Source of the DNA: Tessaracoccus massiliensis
GTDB lineage: Bacteria > Actinomycetota > Actinomycetes > Propionibacteriales > Propionibacteriaceae
DNA length: 64,000 nucleotides
Direction of reading: 5' to 3'
Assembly: GCF_000826065.2 (NCBI RefSeq)
Contig: NZ_LN623543.1
Span: 164,144-228,143, forward strand
The stretch's first letter is position 1; each line of letters starts with the position of its first letter. The notes under the pieces are model-generated. The model ran no database searches. It was not told the origin of the DNA and saw only the letters and a list, made by a program, of their open reading frames with translations. Below, piece after piece: positions 29,712-38,126 of the stretch. A program made the translations under genes and the position numbers.

Positions 29712-30070
29712 GGCTGGTTCCTTTCTTGGCTGAATCCCCTCAGCGGGATGCGCTTGACGATCCGGGCGGCATTGGAGCCGATGATCCGGTCTAAGAGCTG
29801 GTCACGGTTGAACCACTGCGCCACATAGGGGCGTTGCTCGGGGAGTTTCTCGGTGGTGGTCACCGCATAGTCGAGAGACACGCCGATCCCGATCCCCAGG
29901 CGCGATTCGGTGGCGGCCCCCTGCGCGAGCACCAGGGGATTCAGCTCGTCGTGTCGGGTGAGCTCCACCGGCACGCCCTCCTCCTCGATGCCGAGGAGCA
30001 GGTGCCGGAGCTGGGCATCGGTGACGGCGCGGTGCACGTGCAGGCCGATGCTGGGGCGGTTCTCAACCAT
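29699..30070 (-). CDS. pduH: Diol dehydratase reactivase small subunit
   Basis: A 123-residue small subunit of the reactivating factor that swaps damaged cobalamin out of diol dehydratase. Its fold mimics the dehydratase beta subunit, which is visible in the LRHLLLGIEEEGVPVELTRHDEL and ESRLGIGIGVSLDYAVTTTEKLP stretches that parallel pduD. It overlaps pduG by eight bases and pduK by thirteen, so the three genes are tightly coupled. Confidence 0.9.
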   Translation of the reverse strand: MVENRPSIGLHVHRAVTDAQLRHLLLGIEEEGVPVELTRHDELNPLVLAQGAATESRLGIGIGVSLDYAVTTTEKLPEQRPYVAQWFNRDQLLDRIIGSNAARIVKRIPLRGFSQERNQPWKH

Positions 30071-31889
30071 GGCCGCCCCGTTCCCCGGCCCAGCTCAGCG
30101 CCAGGCCGGTGGCCACGGCGTTGCGGGGGCCTTCCGTGCCGCGGATGTTGGCGCGGCCGGCCACCACCCGGTAGTCGGCGAGCGCGCGGGTGACGAGCTG
30201 GGGGATCTCGAAGTCCAGCGCGGAGCCGCCCACCAGCACCACGAAATCGATGTCTCGCACGTTCTCCGTGGGGCTGACCCGACGCAACGCCCGCAGGGCG
30301 TTGGTGACGAAGACACGTTCCTTCGCGCGGATGCGTACCTGCCGGATGGTCTCGACGGGGAGATCGAGCTCCAGCGGCACCATGCCGTCGGGTTTGAGGA
30401 CCACGACCCTGGCGTAGACGCTGGGCGGCAGCGGTTCGTCGAAGAACTGGACGGTGCCGTCCTCGTGGCGGATGTTGAAGACGGTCTCCACCTTGGCCAG
30501 TGGGTAGCGCTTGATGTCCTCGGCCGTGTCGAAGAGCTCCAATCCCAGCTCGGACTGGATCATCAGCGTGACCATGTTGCCCGCGCCGGCCAGGTGGATC
30601 GACGTGATCTCGCCGTTGGCCCGCATCACCGACGCATCGGTGGAGCCGGCACCCATGTCGAGGATGGCGATCGGGGCGGCGGTGCCGGGGGTGGTGAGGG
30701 CGCCGCGGATGGCCATGTCGGCCTCCACGCCACCGACCTCCACGGGGAGGCTCAGCTCCGAGCTCATCTCGGAGGCGATCCTGCGCATCTGCAGGCTGTC
30801 GGTCTTGACCATGACGGCGATGCCCACGGCCGCCTCCATGGAGAATTCGGACGCGATGCCTCCGGCGACTGCGCGGGGCACCTGGGTGTCGACCGCGAGC
30901 AGATCGGTGATGCGGATGTCCTTGGGCCCCTGATTGGTGAGCTGCCCCATGGTGACGCGGACCTTCTCCATCATGCCGCCCACGTTCGTGCCGGGCTCGC
31001 CGGTGATGTCGGTCAGGCCCCTGACTTTCGCGGAGGCGGCCATGATCTCGTCGGCTCCCCGGTCGACGTCGACCTCTGCGCTGCCGACGGTGCCGCTGAA
31101 GGTGAGTTTCCCGGCCGGGATGCGACGTTCCTTCACGTCGCCCTGCGGGGTCTTGATCACGACGGCGGAGCGGTTGCCTACCAGGGAGCGGGCCAGCGGC
31201 ACGACCTGCTTGGTGTCCTCGGCGCTGAGGCCGAACAGGGTGGCGATGCCGAAGGGGTTCGACAGGGTCTCGACGATGCGCCCCGCCTCGGCCACCTCCA
31301 CCGCCGACAGCATGCCCAGCGGCACCTTGTCGATGAGGCGCACCTCGTCGACAATGGGGATTTTCTGGTCGAGCCGGTTGTGCACCAACACACCGTCGTC
31401 GGCCTGCAGGATGGCGGCTGTGATGGTGAGTCGCCTTGCCGCATCGTTGATGCGCCGCGCGATCTCATCGAAGGCGACGCCCCGGTCGGCGACGACCACC
31501 ACCGGGTCGTCACCGGTCGTGCTGCCCAGGGAATCGAGCCCGACGGTGACGCCCACCCCGATGCCCAACCCGCCGGGGGTGGCCGGGTTGTGCCCGATCA
31601 TGGTGGACTCGGTGATCACCGTCTCGGTGATGGTCTCCATCGCGACATCGCCGATGACGGGGGCGGCCTCGTTGATGCGGACCTGGTCCAACTCGTGGAG
31701 CTCACGGCCCGCCTCGTCGAGGGCCACCTTCAGGGCGTGGAAGACGCCCTTGAGGTTGGCGTCGGTGCCCTTGATCCCCGTGGTGGGGATGGTGGAGCTG
31801 GCCAGGAAGACCAGTTCCGCGCCGCGACTCTCCGCCAACGCGACCTCGGTCGTCGCGTTGCCGATGTCGATGCCGGCCACTACACCCAT
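30063..31889 (-). CDS. pduG: Diol dehydratase reactivase large subunit
   Basis: A 608-residue ATP-dependent chaperone-like subunit with an actin/Hsp70-type ATPase core. It starts VAGIDIGNATTEVALAE (phosphate-1), with AILDMGAGSTDASVM (phosphate-2) and VLVGGSALDFEIPQLVTRAL (adenosine) further on. With PduH it releases inactivated cobalamin from PduCDE. Length equals that of Klebsiella and Salmonella homologues. A very long open frame on the opposite strand is codon-bias shadow. Confidence 0.95.
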   Translation of the reverse strand: MGVVAGIDIGNATTEVALAESRGAELVFLASSTIPTTGIKGTDANLKGVFHALKVALDEAGRELHELDQVRINEAAPVIGDVAMETITETVITESTMIGHNPATPGGLGIGVGVTVGLDSLGSTTGDDPVVVVADRGVAFDEIARRINDAARRLTITAAILQADDGVLVHNRLDQKIPIVDEVRLIDKVPLGMLSAVEVAEAGRIVETLSNPFGIATLFGLSAEDTKQVVPLARSLVGNRSAVVIKTPQGDVKERRIPAGKLTFSGTVGSAEVDVDRGADEIMAASAKVRGLTDITGEPGTNVGGMMEKVRVTMGQLTNQGPKDIRITDLLAVDTQVPRAVAGGIASEFSMEAAVGIAVMVKTDSLQMRRIASEMSSELSLPVEVGGVEADMAIRGALTTPGTAAPIAILDMGAGSTDASVMRANGEITSIHLAGAGNMVTLMIQSELGLELFDTAEDIKRYPLAKVETVFNIRHEDGTVQFFDEPLPPSVYARVVVLKPDGMVPLELDLPVETIRQVRIRAKERVFVTNALRALRRVSPTENVRDIDFVVLVGGSALDFEIPQLVTRALADYRVVAGRANIRGTEGPRNAVATGLALSWAGERGGHG

Positions 31890-31904
31890 CGCAGGGATCT
31901 CCCG

Positions 31905-32438
31905 TCAGTCGTCGCCGCGGAGACGCCCGCGTGCCTCGTAGACGTCGGCCGCTTCGCGGATGAAACCGGCCGAGACCTTGGCGCTGTACTTGCTCTCCAA
32001 CTCGGAGGCGATGTCGTAGAGCTCCTGCTTGGTGGAACGGTACGGCCGCAGCGCATCGTAGATGGCCAGCAGCCGCTCGTCGGCCACAGGGACCAGCTCT
32101 GCAGCCCGGCGGAGGTTACGGGCCAGCGAGGGCCGCCCCGAATCCTCGGCCACCTGGGCCTGCAGCTCGAGTGTCTCCGGGGAGATCCGGAAGTCCTCGG
32201 GCTTGAGGTCGCCGGACTTGACCTTGTCGAAGGTGAGTTCGGTGAGTTTCCTGCCGCTGTTGCTGACCACCATCTCGGGGTGCTTCTCCGCCAGCGGGTA
32301 CTGCGCGACGCCTACCCGGTTGCCCGAACCTGTGGAGCGCTGCGGCCCGGTGTCCGACTTCTTGAAGGTCACCTGCTCGTTGCCGAGGTTCTTCATGACC
32401 TCGCTCATGATGTTGCGGATGAGTTGCTCTTGATCCAT
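31905..32438 (-). CDS. pduE: Propanediol dehydratase small subunit
   Basis: A 177-residue gamma subunit of adenosylcobalamin-dependent diol dehydratase. The N-terminus MDQEQLIRNIMSEVMKNLGN is an amphipathic, encapsulation-type helix. The conserved core is YPLAEKHPEMVVSNSGRKLTELTFDKVKSGDLKPEDFRISPETLELQAQVAEDSGRPSLARNLRRAAELV, and the C-terminus is helical. Spacing to pduD is nine bases. Confidence 0.95.
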   Translation of the reverse strand: MDQEQLIRNIMSEVMKNLGNEQVTFKKSDTGPQRSTGSGNRVGVAQYPLAEKHPEMVVSNSGRKLTELTFDKVKSGDLKPEDFRISPETLELQAQVAEDSGRPSLARNLRRAAELVPVADERLLAIYDALRPYRSTKQELYDIASELESKYSAKVSAGFIREAADVYEARGRLRGDD

Positions 32439-32447
32439 GTCAGTGTC

Positions 32448-33101
32448 CTAGACGTAAGCGGCCGTGACGGCCTGGGTCTTCTTGCTGAGCTGGCACAACT
32501 TCGTCTCCTTGTTATGCAGCAGGGCGGCGATCGCCTGGTACTTCGGCCTGGCCATCTGGTCGTTGCGCACCGGCACGGGGCTGGGGGATTCGCCCTTGGC
32601 GTACTTGGCGGCGTTCTTCCCGATGGCCCGGAAGGTCTCCAGATCGATCAGCGGGGCCTGGCTGAACAGCTCGAGGTTGCTCAGCGGCGCCAGGTCGCGT
32701 TGGTGGATCACCGTCGTGCCGCGGGACTGGATGCCGATCCCGACGCCGGAGCCGGAGAGCTTGGCCGCCTCGTGGGCGACGAAGCCGACGTCGGCCGTGC
32801 GGTAGATCTTGACGATCCGGTGTGTGAGGCCCTCCTCCTCAATGCCTGCGGCGATCTCCTTAAGCACCTGGCCGTGGGGCAGGCCGATGATCGTCTCGAA
32901 GATGTCGGAGCTGAACGCCGGCGACAGTCCGATCACGACCTCCCTGGGGTCCTGACCGCGTTCGGCTGCGCCGGTCTCGTTCAGCGTGACCGTGGCGGTG
33001 GGGCTCGACGGTGGGCTCGGCGGCGGGGTGGTGCCGCCCCGTTCGGCCACGATCTCGCGGATGACCTGCTCGATCAGTGACTTGATGGCTGTCTGATCCA
33101 T
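32448..33101 (-). CDS. pduD: Propanediol dehydratase medium subunit
   Basis: A 217-residue beta subunit that holds the lower face of the cobalamin. The N-terminal MDQTAIKSLIEQVIREIVAERG is the targeting helix known to bring diol dehydratase into the shell, followed by a Pro/Ser/Thr linker. The core (EVVIGLSPAFSSDIFETIIGLPHGQVLKEIAAGIEEEGLTHRIVKIYRTADVGFVAHEAAKLSGSGVGIGIQSRGTTVIHQRDL) is well conserved. ATG 33101 is chosen because GGTGA lies 5 bases upstream; GTG 33110 would add only three residues. Confidence 0.95.
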   Translation of the reverse strand: MDQTAIKSLIEQVIREIVAERGGTTPPPSPPSSPTATVTLNETGAAERGQDPREVVIGLSPAFSSDIFETIIGLPHGQVLKEIAAGIEEEGLTHRIVKIYRTADVGFVAHEAAKLSGSGVGIGIQSRGTTVIHQRDLAPLSNLELFSQAPLIDLETFRAIGKNAAKYAKGESPSPVPVRNDQMARPKYQAIAALLHNKETKLCQLSKKTQAVTAAYV

Positions 33102-33111
33102 GACGCTCACC

Positions 33112-34773
33112 TCAGATGCTCTCTGGCGTGACGGCCTGGCGGACCTGTTTGATCAGTTCCCAGGTCTCATCCGACATCTGGTAGCCGGTCATGGGGCCCG
33201 CGTAGTCGTTCGGGTTGTTGACGGCGGAGTCGACGTTGAAGTTCTCGTCGAAGATCGCCGCGGTGTGCAGGTAGTCGCCGGCCACCCGGCGCTTGAGCAG
33301 GTTGAACACGGCGTTGGCCACGTCCTCGTACCCGCCCCGGGAGAGGGCCTGCGCCACGTCCATGCCGGTGATGCCGCGCTTCATCATGTCTGCGGTGGAC
33401 TTCAGGTCCTCCACGACGTTGCGCTTGGGCATGTCCTTGGAGCCGTGCGCGTAGGTGGCGGCCTCTACCTCTTCGTCGGTGATCTCGGTGAGGCCGAGCT
33501 CGCGGAAGGTGGCCTGGAGCGCCTTGGCCGCCTTGTTGCGGATGGCGATGACGTCGGCTTCCAGCACGGGCCTCAGCCCACCGTCGATGTGCAGGTCGCG
33601 CTGGATGATGTTCCAGTCGTCGTAGTCTTCCGCGTCCCAGTTCGAGCCGGCGAACATGTTGTCGTAGTTCGGCGTGGAGGAGTATCCCGAGCAGATGAAG
33701 TCCGTGCCCGGCACGAACTGCATCAGGGAACGCGCCACCCGGCGCAGGTCCGAGTGCGTGAAGGTCTGGTCGTTACTGGAGGCGCATTCCAGATCGAGCA
33801 TCATCGCGATGAGGTTCTCCGCCAGGATGGCGCGGACGCCCTGCGGCACCGCGGCCGGCACGCCCACGCAGCTGACAGAGCCGTTCTGGGTGCCCTGGGA
33901 GCCGGCCGCCTTGGTGATGAACTGGCAGCGGGACTCGAGGTACAGCATCGACTTGCCCTCGGCGAAGCCCATCTGCACCTCGGAGCCGGTGCCGGAGGTG
34001 AAGCGCATCTTCAGGCCTCGCGACGCGTATGAGGAGGCGAGGAAGGCCTTGGACCACGGCGTGTCGTCGCCGTCCATGAAGACGTCCTCGGTGCCGTAGA
34101 CGCTGACGGTCTCCGCGTAGGAGGTCAGGCCTCGCATGCCGAGCTCCAGCTCGGTGGCCTCTTCGGACGAGCACTGGGTGAGGATGCCGGGGCGGCCGGT
34201 CTGGGAGCCGACGAGGATGCTCAACGCGTTGAACGGCGCGTAGCGCACGATGCCCAGCGTGGTCTCCTCCTCGGCGAACCCGCGGATGGCGGCCTCGGCG
34301 GCGTCGGCGGCGATCTGTACAGGGTTGTCGGCGATGTTGGTGACGTGGCACTGGTTGGCAGGCGTCCTGCGGGCACGCAGCTTGGTGGCTGCCATCATCA
34401 TCTCCAGCACGCTCATCTGACTGACGACCTCGGTGAGCTTCGCCGGGGTCATGGCCGTGGTGAGTGGGATGATCGTGGAGCGTGGCACGTTGATGTCACA
34501 CAGCATGCGCGCCACCTGTAGCGAGTCCATGGCCATCGCCTCTTCGGCGCGCTCCAGGTTGATGCCGTAGGTGGCCACGAAGGTGTCGATCATGTCGAAC
34601 TCGTCGCGGGACTTCCCGTCGAGTTCGACGACGACGCCGTCGCGGATCTTCAGCGACGGTTTGGGGTCGTTGGGGCTGTCCATCGCGATGAGGCCGACCT
34701 CGGCCCATTCGGTGACGAACCCGTCCTGGTTGACTGGACGCTTGTCCAGCACCTCGAATCTCTTGGATCGCAT
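33112..34773 (-). CDS. pduC: Propanediol dehydratase large (catalytic) subunit
   Basis: A 553-residue TIM-barrel alpha subunit that dehydrates 1,2-propanediol to propionaldehyde using adenosylcobalamin radicals. Numbering coincides with the Klebsiella oxytoca enzyme, and every known active-site residue is in place: Q141, H143, E170, E221, Q296, D335 and S362, with S301 and Q336 as in diol rather than glycerol enzymes. No gaps or defects are seen. Its product is toxic, which explains the shell. It follows pduB by eight bases. The best single marker of what this operon does. Confidence 0.97.
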   Translation of the reverse strand: MRSKRFEVLDKRPVNQDGFVTEWAEVGLIAMDSPNDPKPSLKIRDGVVVELDGKSRDEFDMIDTFVATYGINLERAEEAMAMDSLQVARMLCDINVPRSTIIPLTTAMTPAKLTEVVSQMSVLEMMMAATKLRARRTPANQCHVTNIADNPVQIAADAAEAAIRGFAEEETTLGIVRYAPFNALSILVGSQTGRPGILTQCSSEEATELELGMRGLTSYAETVSVYGTEDVFMDGDDTPWSKAFLASSYASRGLKMRFTSGTGSEVQMGFAEGKSMLYLESRCQFITKAAGSQGTQNGSVSCVGVPAAVPQGVRAILAENLIAMMLDLECASSNDQTFTHSDLRRVARSLMQFVPGTDFICSGYSSTPNYDNMFAGSNWDAEDYDDWNIIQRDLHIDGGLRPVLEADVIAIRNKAAKALQATFRELGLTEITDEEVEAATYAHGSKDMPKRNVVEDLKSTADMMKRGITGMDVAQALSRGGYEDVANAVFNLLKRRVAGDYLHTAAIFDENFNVDSAVNNPNDYAGPMTGYQMSDETWELIKQVRQAVTPESI

Positions 34774-34781
34774 GGGAAACC

Positions 34782-35567
34782 TCAGATGTAGGGGGTGGTC
34801 GTCGACGTGGGTTCGCTGCCCAGGGCACCCAGCAGCGCGCGCCCGACATCGCGGGCTGCGATGATCGCCTGGCGAACCGCGCCGGAGTCGCCGCTGAAGG
34901 CCGAGATGACCTCGTTGGTGTAGCTGGTGCCGGAGGCCGGGCTGGAGTAGGCAACCACCTCGATGGTGGAGGCCTTCACCGCGGTGTCGGCCAGCACGAC
35001 GCCGATGGCGGCGGGCGCGCCGACGGTGATGCCGAAGCTCTTGCCCAGGGGCGCGCCGAAGGCCTTGTTCAGGGCGTAGGAGGCGCGGGCGGTGTACTGG
35101 AACTCGAGGTGGCCCGCGTCATTGCCGTAGACGTCGCCGAAGGTGCGGTCGAGCTCCTCCAGGGTGACCTCGACGGCGCGGCGGGCGTCGGAGACGTCCT
35201 CGGCGCCGAAGACGATGAGCGAGCCGTGGCCGGCGCCGCCCTTGGTGTCGCGTGGCAACTCGATGACGAGGATTTCGCAGTTGGTGGCCTTGACGGCTTC
35301 GTCAGCGGCGAAGATCTGCGGGCCTGCGCCGGTGCGGGCGCCGATGATGCCGATGGAGCGGTACCTGGATTCCAACTTCATCATCTCGTGCAGTTGGGGA
35401 TCGACGTTGGCGATGACCAGGCCGATCGTGTCGCCCAACGCATTGGTGCCGACGAACTCGGTGGCAGCGGGGCGCGATCCGGTTGCGGGGGAGGTATCGG
35501 CAGGGGCCGCGTTACCCATCTTCTTCATGACCTCTGCCATGACCTTGTTGATCATTTCGTCTGACAT
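34782..35567 (-). CDS. pduB: PduB trimeric shell protein (BMC-T)
   Basis: A 261-residue shell protein with two BMC domains in tandem (about residues 40-140 and 150-250: GLVIANVDPQLHEMMKL..GIIGARTGAGPQIFAADEAVKATNCEILVIELPRD and GKSFGITVGAPAAIGVVLADTAVKAS..AFSGDSGAVRQAI). The N-terminal MSDEMINKVMAEVMKKMG is the extension that in Salmonella links the shell to the enzyme core. ATG 35567 is supported by GAGG six bases upstream. An internal start producing PduB' may exist further in, but none is clear. Confidence 0.93.
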   Translation of the reverse strand: MSDEMINKVMAEVMKKMGNAAPADTSPATGSRPAATEFVGTNALGDTIGLVIANVDPQLHEMMKLESRYRSIGIIGARTGAGPQIFAADEAVKATNCEILVIELPRDTKGGAGHGSLIVFGAEDVSDARRAVEVTLEELDRTFGDVYGNDAGHLEFQYTARASYALNKAFGAPLGKSFGITVGAPAAIGVVLADTAVKASTIEVVAYSSPASGTSYTNEVISAFSGDSGAVRQAIIAARDVGRALLGALGSEPTSTTTPYI

Positions 35568-35575
35568 GGGATGCC

Positions 35576-35854
35576 TCACTTACTCCCGGTGGGGAGGATC
35601 TTCTCGACGTCGTTATGGGGGCGGGGGATCACGTGCACGCTGACGAGTTCGCCCACCTTGGCGGCGGAGGCTGCCCCGGCGTCCGTGGCGGCCTTGACGG
35701 CGCCCACGTCGCCGCGCACCAGCACAGTCACGAATCCCGCGCCGATCTTCTCGCTGCCGATGAGGGTGACGTTGGCCGATTTCACCATGGCGTCGGCCGC
35801 TTCGACGGCACCCACGAATCCCTTGGTCTCGACCATGCCGAGTGCTTCTTGCAT
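35576..35854 (-). CDS. pduA: PduA hexameric shell protein (BMC-H), first gene of the operon
   Basis: A 92-residue single-domain shell protein whose hexamer pore passes propanediol. It reads [60 protein letters not shown], with [15 protein letters not shown] at the edge. A strong ribosome site AAAGGAG lies 7-8 bases upstream. It is nearly identical to PduJ at 29062-29334, suggesting gene duplication. It heads the 12.6-kb minus-strand operon that runs to mdh. Confidence 0.94.
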   Translation of the reverse strand: MQEALGMVETKGFVGAVEAADAMVKSANVTLIGSEKIGAGFVTVLVRGDVGAVKAATDAGAASAAKVGELVSVHVIPRPHNDVEKILPTGSK

Positions 35855-36028
35855 GTGTGAACTCCTTTGTTCGAAAGTGCCGAGTCTGGCTACTTCCTCA
35901 ACAATCTAGGCAGGCTTCGGGTACACGGATGCGGCCAGGTGTTACACAATCATGCTCTAGCTCGGGGTGCCTTTGGCGGCGCGCGGGGCAGTAGTTACAG
36001 TAGGTCAAAGGTGAGAGACGAGGAAGTC
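35855..36028. promoter_or_regulatory. Divergent promoter region of the two pdu operons
   Basis: 174 bases between pduA (minus) and pduU (plus). Neither direction shows a good sigma-70 promoter: a TAGATT-like -10 on the minus strand and TACAGT near 35996 on the plus strand, both without a good -35. This fits activation by the locally encoded PocR. GTGTTACAC (35939-35947) has inverted arms GTGT/ACAC and is a candidate operator half. No cobalamin riboswitch elements were seen. Confidence 0.45.
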
Positions 36029-36379
36029 ATGGACGCCACGGCGAAGCAACGCATCATTCAGGAGTTCGTGCCTGGAAAGCAGGTCACGCTGGCCCACATC
36101 ATCGCCAACCCCGATGAGCCGCTGTACGCGAAACTGGGGTTGACGTCGAAGACCCGGGGCGCCATCGGCGTGCTCACCCTGACCCCCGGAGAGGCCGCTG
36201 TCATTGCCGCTGATGTGGCGACCAAGGCCTCCGGGGTCGAGTTGGCCTTCGTCGACCGCTTCTCCGGATCCCTGCTCGTGGTGGGGCGCCTCACCGACGT
36301 CGAGTCCGCCGTGCGCGGCGTCGTCGAGACCCTCGAAGGGGTCCTCGGGTTCACGCCCGCGCCGCTGACCAGGACGTGA
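36029..36379 (+). CDS. pduU: PduU shell protein (circularly permuted BMC-H)
   Basis: A 116-residue shell protein. The stretch QRIIQEFVPGKQVTLAHIIANPDEPLYAKLGL at the start is the hallmark of the PduU/EutS group, whose extra N-terminal strand forms a small beta-barrel plugging the pore. The remainder (AIGVLTLTPGEAAVIAADVATKASGVELAFVDRFSGSLLVVGRLTDVESAVRGVVETLEG) is the permuted BMC fold. ATG 36029 has GAGGAAG just upstream. First gene of the plus-strand operon; PduV is known to bind PduU. Confidence 0.92.
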   Translation: MDATAKQRIIQEFVPGKQVTLAHIIANPDEPLYAKLGLTSKTRGAIGVLTLTPGEAAVIAADVATKASGVELAFVDRFSGSLLVVGRLTDVESAVRGVVETLEGVLGFTPAPLTRT

Positions 36380-36819
36380 GTGTCGTGGACTCGACGCTTC
36401 TTCTCGTGGGCAGCATCGGTGCAGGGAAGACCACGTTCCGGCAGCAACTGATGGAGCAGGACATCGATTACGCCAAGACCCAGTCGATCGAGGCCTTCGA
36501 CGGCGTCATCGACACTCCCGGTGAATACCTTGAGTACGGCCGGCTCCGGCGGGCACTCCAGGTGGTTGCGTACGACGTCGACACCGTGGTGATGATGCTG
36601 GATCCCACCAGCGATGGGAACCGTATCCCTCCGGGCTTCGCTATCTCGTTCAACAAGCCCACGATCGGGATCGTCACCAAGATCGATCTGGCCAGCCCCA
36701 CCCAGATCGCTGCCGCGGAAGAGCAGCTTGCGCAAGCTGGTGCAGAGCGCATCTACGCGGTCGACTCCCTCTCCGGCCGCGGTTTCGACGACGTCCGGGA
36801 GGCGCTGTGCCGAACGTGA
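36376..36819 (+). CDS. pduV: PduV/EutP-like small GTPase
   Basis: A 147-residue P-loop protein. Walker A reads LLLVGSIGAGKTTFRQQL, the switch region GVIDTPGEYLEYGRLRRAL, and the G4-like motif IVTKIDL. In Salmonella PduV sits on the outside of the shell through PduU and affects microcompartment movement. GTG 36376 overlaps the pduU stop by four bases. The gene order pduU-pduV is as in enteric loci. Confidence 0.92.
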   Translation: MSVVDSTLLLVGSIGAGKTTFRQQLMEQDIDYAKTQSIEAFDGVIDTPGEYLEYGRLRRALQVVAYDVDTVVMMLDPTSDGNRIPPGFAISFNKPTIGIVTKIDLASPTQIAAAEEQLAQAGAERIYAVDSLSGRGFDDVREALCRT

Positions 36820-38126
36820 CGCTGGGGGATGTCGCCCCCTACGGCCTGCACCTGCGCAATCTCGTCGACGTCACGAAGCTGCAGGGGATCCAGGACGAGT
36901 TCGCCGCTGACACGGGCCTGGCCATGATCACGGTGGATTCGATGGGTAGCCCCGTTACGCAGGCCTCCGAGTTCAGCCCGCTGTGCAAGCTGTTGCGCCG
37001 TGACCCACAGGTGCGTCGGTTGTGCTTCTCCTGCGACGCCCACGGCGGATTCCAGTCCGCCATCGAGGGCAAACCCTTCGTGTACCGGTGCCATGCGGGG
37101 CTGGTCGACTTCTCGGTGTCGATCATGATGTCCCAGCACTTCCTCGGCGCGATTCTCGCCGGGCAGGTGTTCCTCGACCGGGGGCAGGAATCGCTGGGCA
37201 GGCTGATGCAGGCGGGCGGCCTGTCCGCAGAAGTCGGTGAAGAGGCCGATGAGCTGCTGTCCAGCATCAAGGTGGTGCAGTTGTCCAAGCTGGAGTCTGC
37301 GGCCGAGAAGATCGTGAAACTGGCCAACGATGCGCTGGGCCAGAGCAACACCACCTACAACATCGGGACCGGCCTGTACCTGGGGCGGGTGCGCGCGCCC
37401 CACGACGACGAGTCGCCGCTGGCTGGCACCCGCACGCATCTGCCGCTGGTGCTGGTGAATGCCTGCCCGACGCCTCGGCTCGACGCGCAGGCGCTGGCCG
37501 CCAACCTCCAGGCCGCAGACGTCGGCGCCAATCTGGACCTGCTCACCAGATACCTTGACGGACTGTTGCCGCGGTGGAGCCAGAAGATCCACCCGTCTGA
37601 GCTCGCGGAGTACGAGGACGTGCTCATCGGGTTGGCGACGGGGGAGGGGGTGCAGGTCGGGCGCGACATCTCCCAGAGCGTCATCCGCAACAGGAACCGG
37701 CGCCGGGCGCCGCTCAACCGCTACGAGTCCCAGGTCTACTGCGAGAAGCTCCTGATCCAGCTGCACAACCTCGTCGAGCCCACGCTCCTGCCGGGTGAGC
37801 GCACCGTCGCCTCCCTGCTCAACGAGATCGAGAGGAACCCCACCACGTTCGTCACCCTCGGCAAGGCCGCCGAGTACCTCATGTGGTCCGAATCCCACTT
37901 CGCGCGTCAGTTCAAGGAACACACCGGTCAGAGCTTCATCAACTACGTCACCGCCAAGCGGTTGGAGCGGGCCAAGTTCCTGCTGACGCACACCACCAAG
38001 CCGGTGCTGCGGATCGCCACCGAGTTGGGATTCCAGCCGCCGAACTACTTCTCGCGGACGTTCAAGAAGCATGAGGGCCTCACGCCCAGCGAGTTCCGCG
38101 AGCAACTTTCGAGGAGTACACCATGA
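36807..38126 (+). CDS. pocR: PocR, AraC-family activator of the pdu genes
   Basis: A 439-residue regulator that senses 1,2-propanediol. The N-terminal PocR domain carries the Cys-rich pattern CKLLRRDPQVRRLCFSCDAHGG and YRCHAG. The C-terminal AraC-type double helix-turn-helix (about residues 345-435) includes WSESHFARQFKEHTGQSFINYVTAKRLERAKFLL and RIATELGFQPPNYFSRTFKKHEGLTPSEFRE. It starts at GTG 36807, overlapping pduV by 13 bases. Lying between the two divergent operons' genes, it most likely activates both from 35855-36028. Confidence 0.92.
   Translation: MPNVTLGDVAPYGLHLRNLVDVTKLQGIQDEFAADTGLAMITVDSMGSPVTQASEFSPLCKLLRRDPQVRRLCFSCDAHGGFQSAIEGKPFVYRCHAGLVDFSVSIMMSQHFLGAILAGQVFLDRGQESLGRLMQAGGLSAEVGEEADELLSSIKVVQLSKLESAAEKIVKLANDALGQSNTTYNIGTGLYLGRVRAPHDDESPLAGTRTHLPLVLVNACPTPRLDAQALAANLQAADVGANLDLLTRYLDGLLPRWSQKIHPSELAEYEDVLIGLATGEGVQVGRDISQSVIRNRNRRRAPLNRYESQVYCEKLLIQLHNLVEPTLLPGERTVASLLNEIERNPTTFVTLGKAAEYLMWSESHFARQFKEHTGQSFINYVTAKRLERAKFLLTHTTKPVLRIATELGFQPPNYFSRTFKKHEGLTPSEFREQLSRSTP

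Noticed and set aside
29910-33080. Open frame of over 1000 codons on the plus strand, antisense to pduH, pduG, pduE and pduD
   Set aside because: Its product is a His/Gly/Asp/Val-rich low-complexity shadow typical of the strand opposite G/C-third-position genes. The minus-strand genes are unmistakable.
35855-36028. Possible cobalamin riboswitch before the B12-dependent operon
   Set aside because: No B12-box-like sequence or suitable long leader; the gap to pduA is too short.
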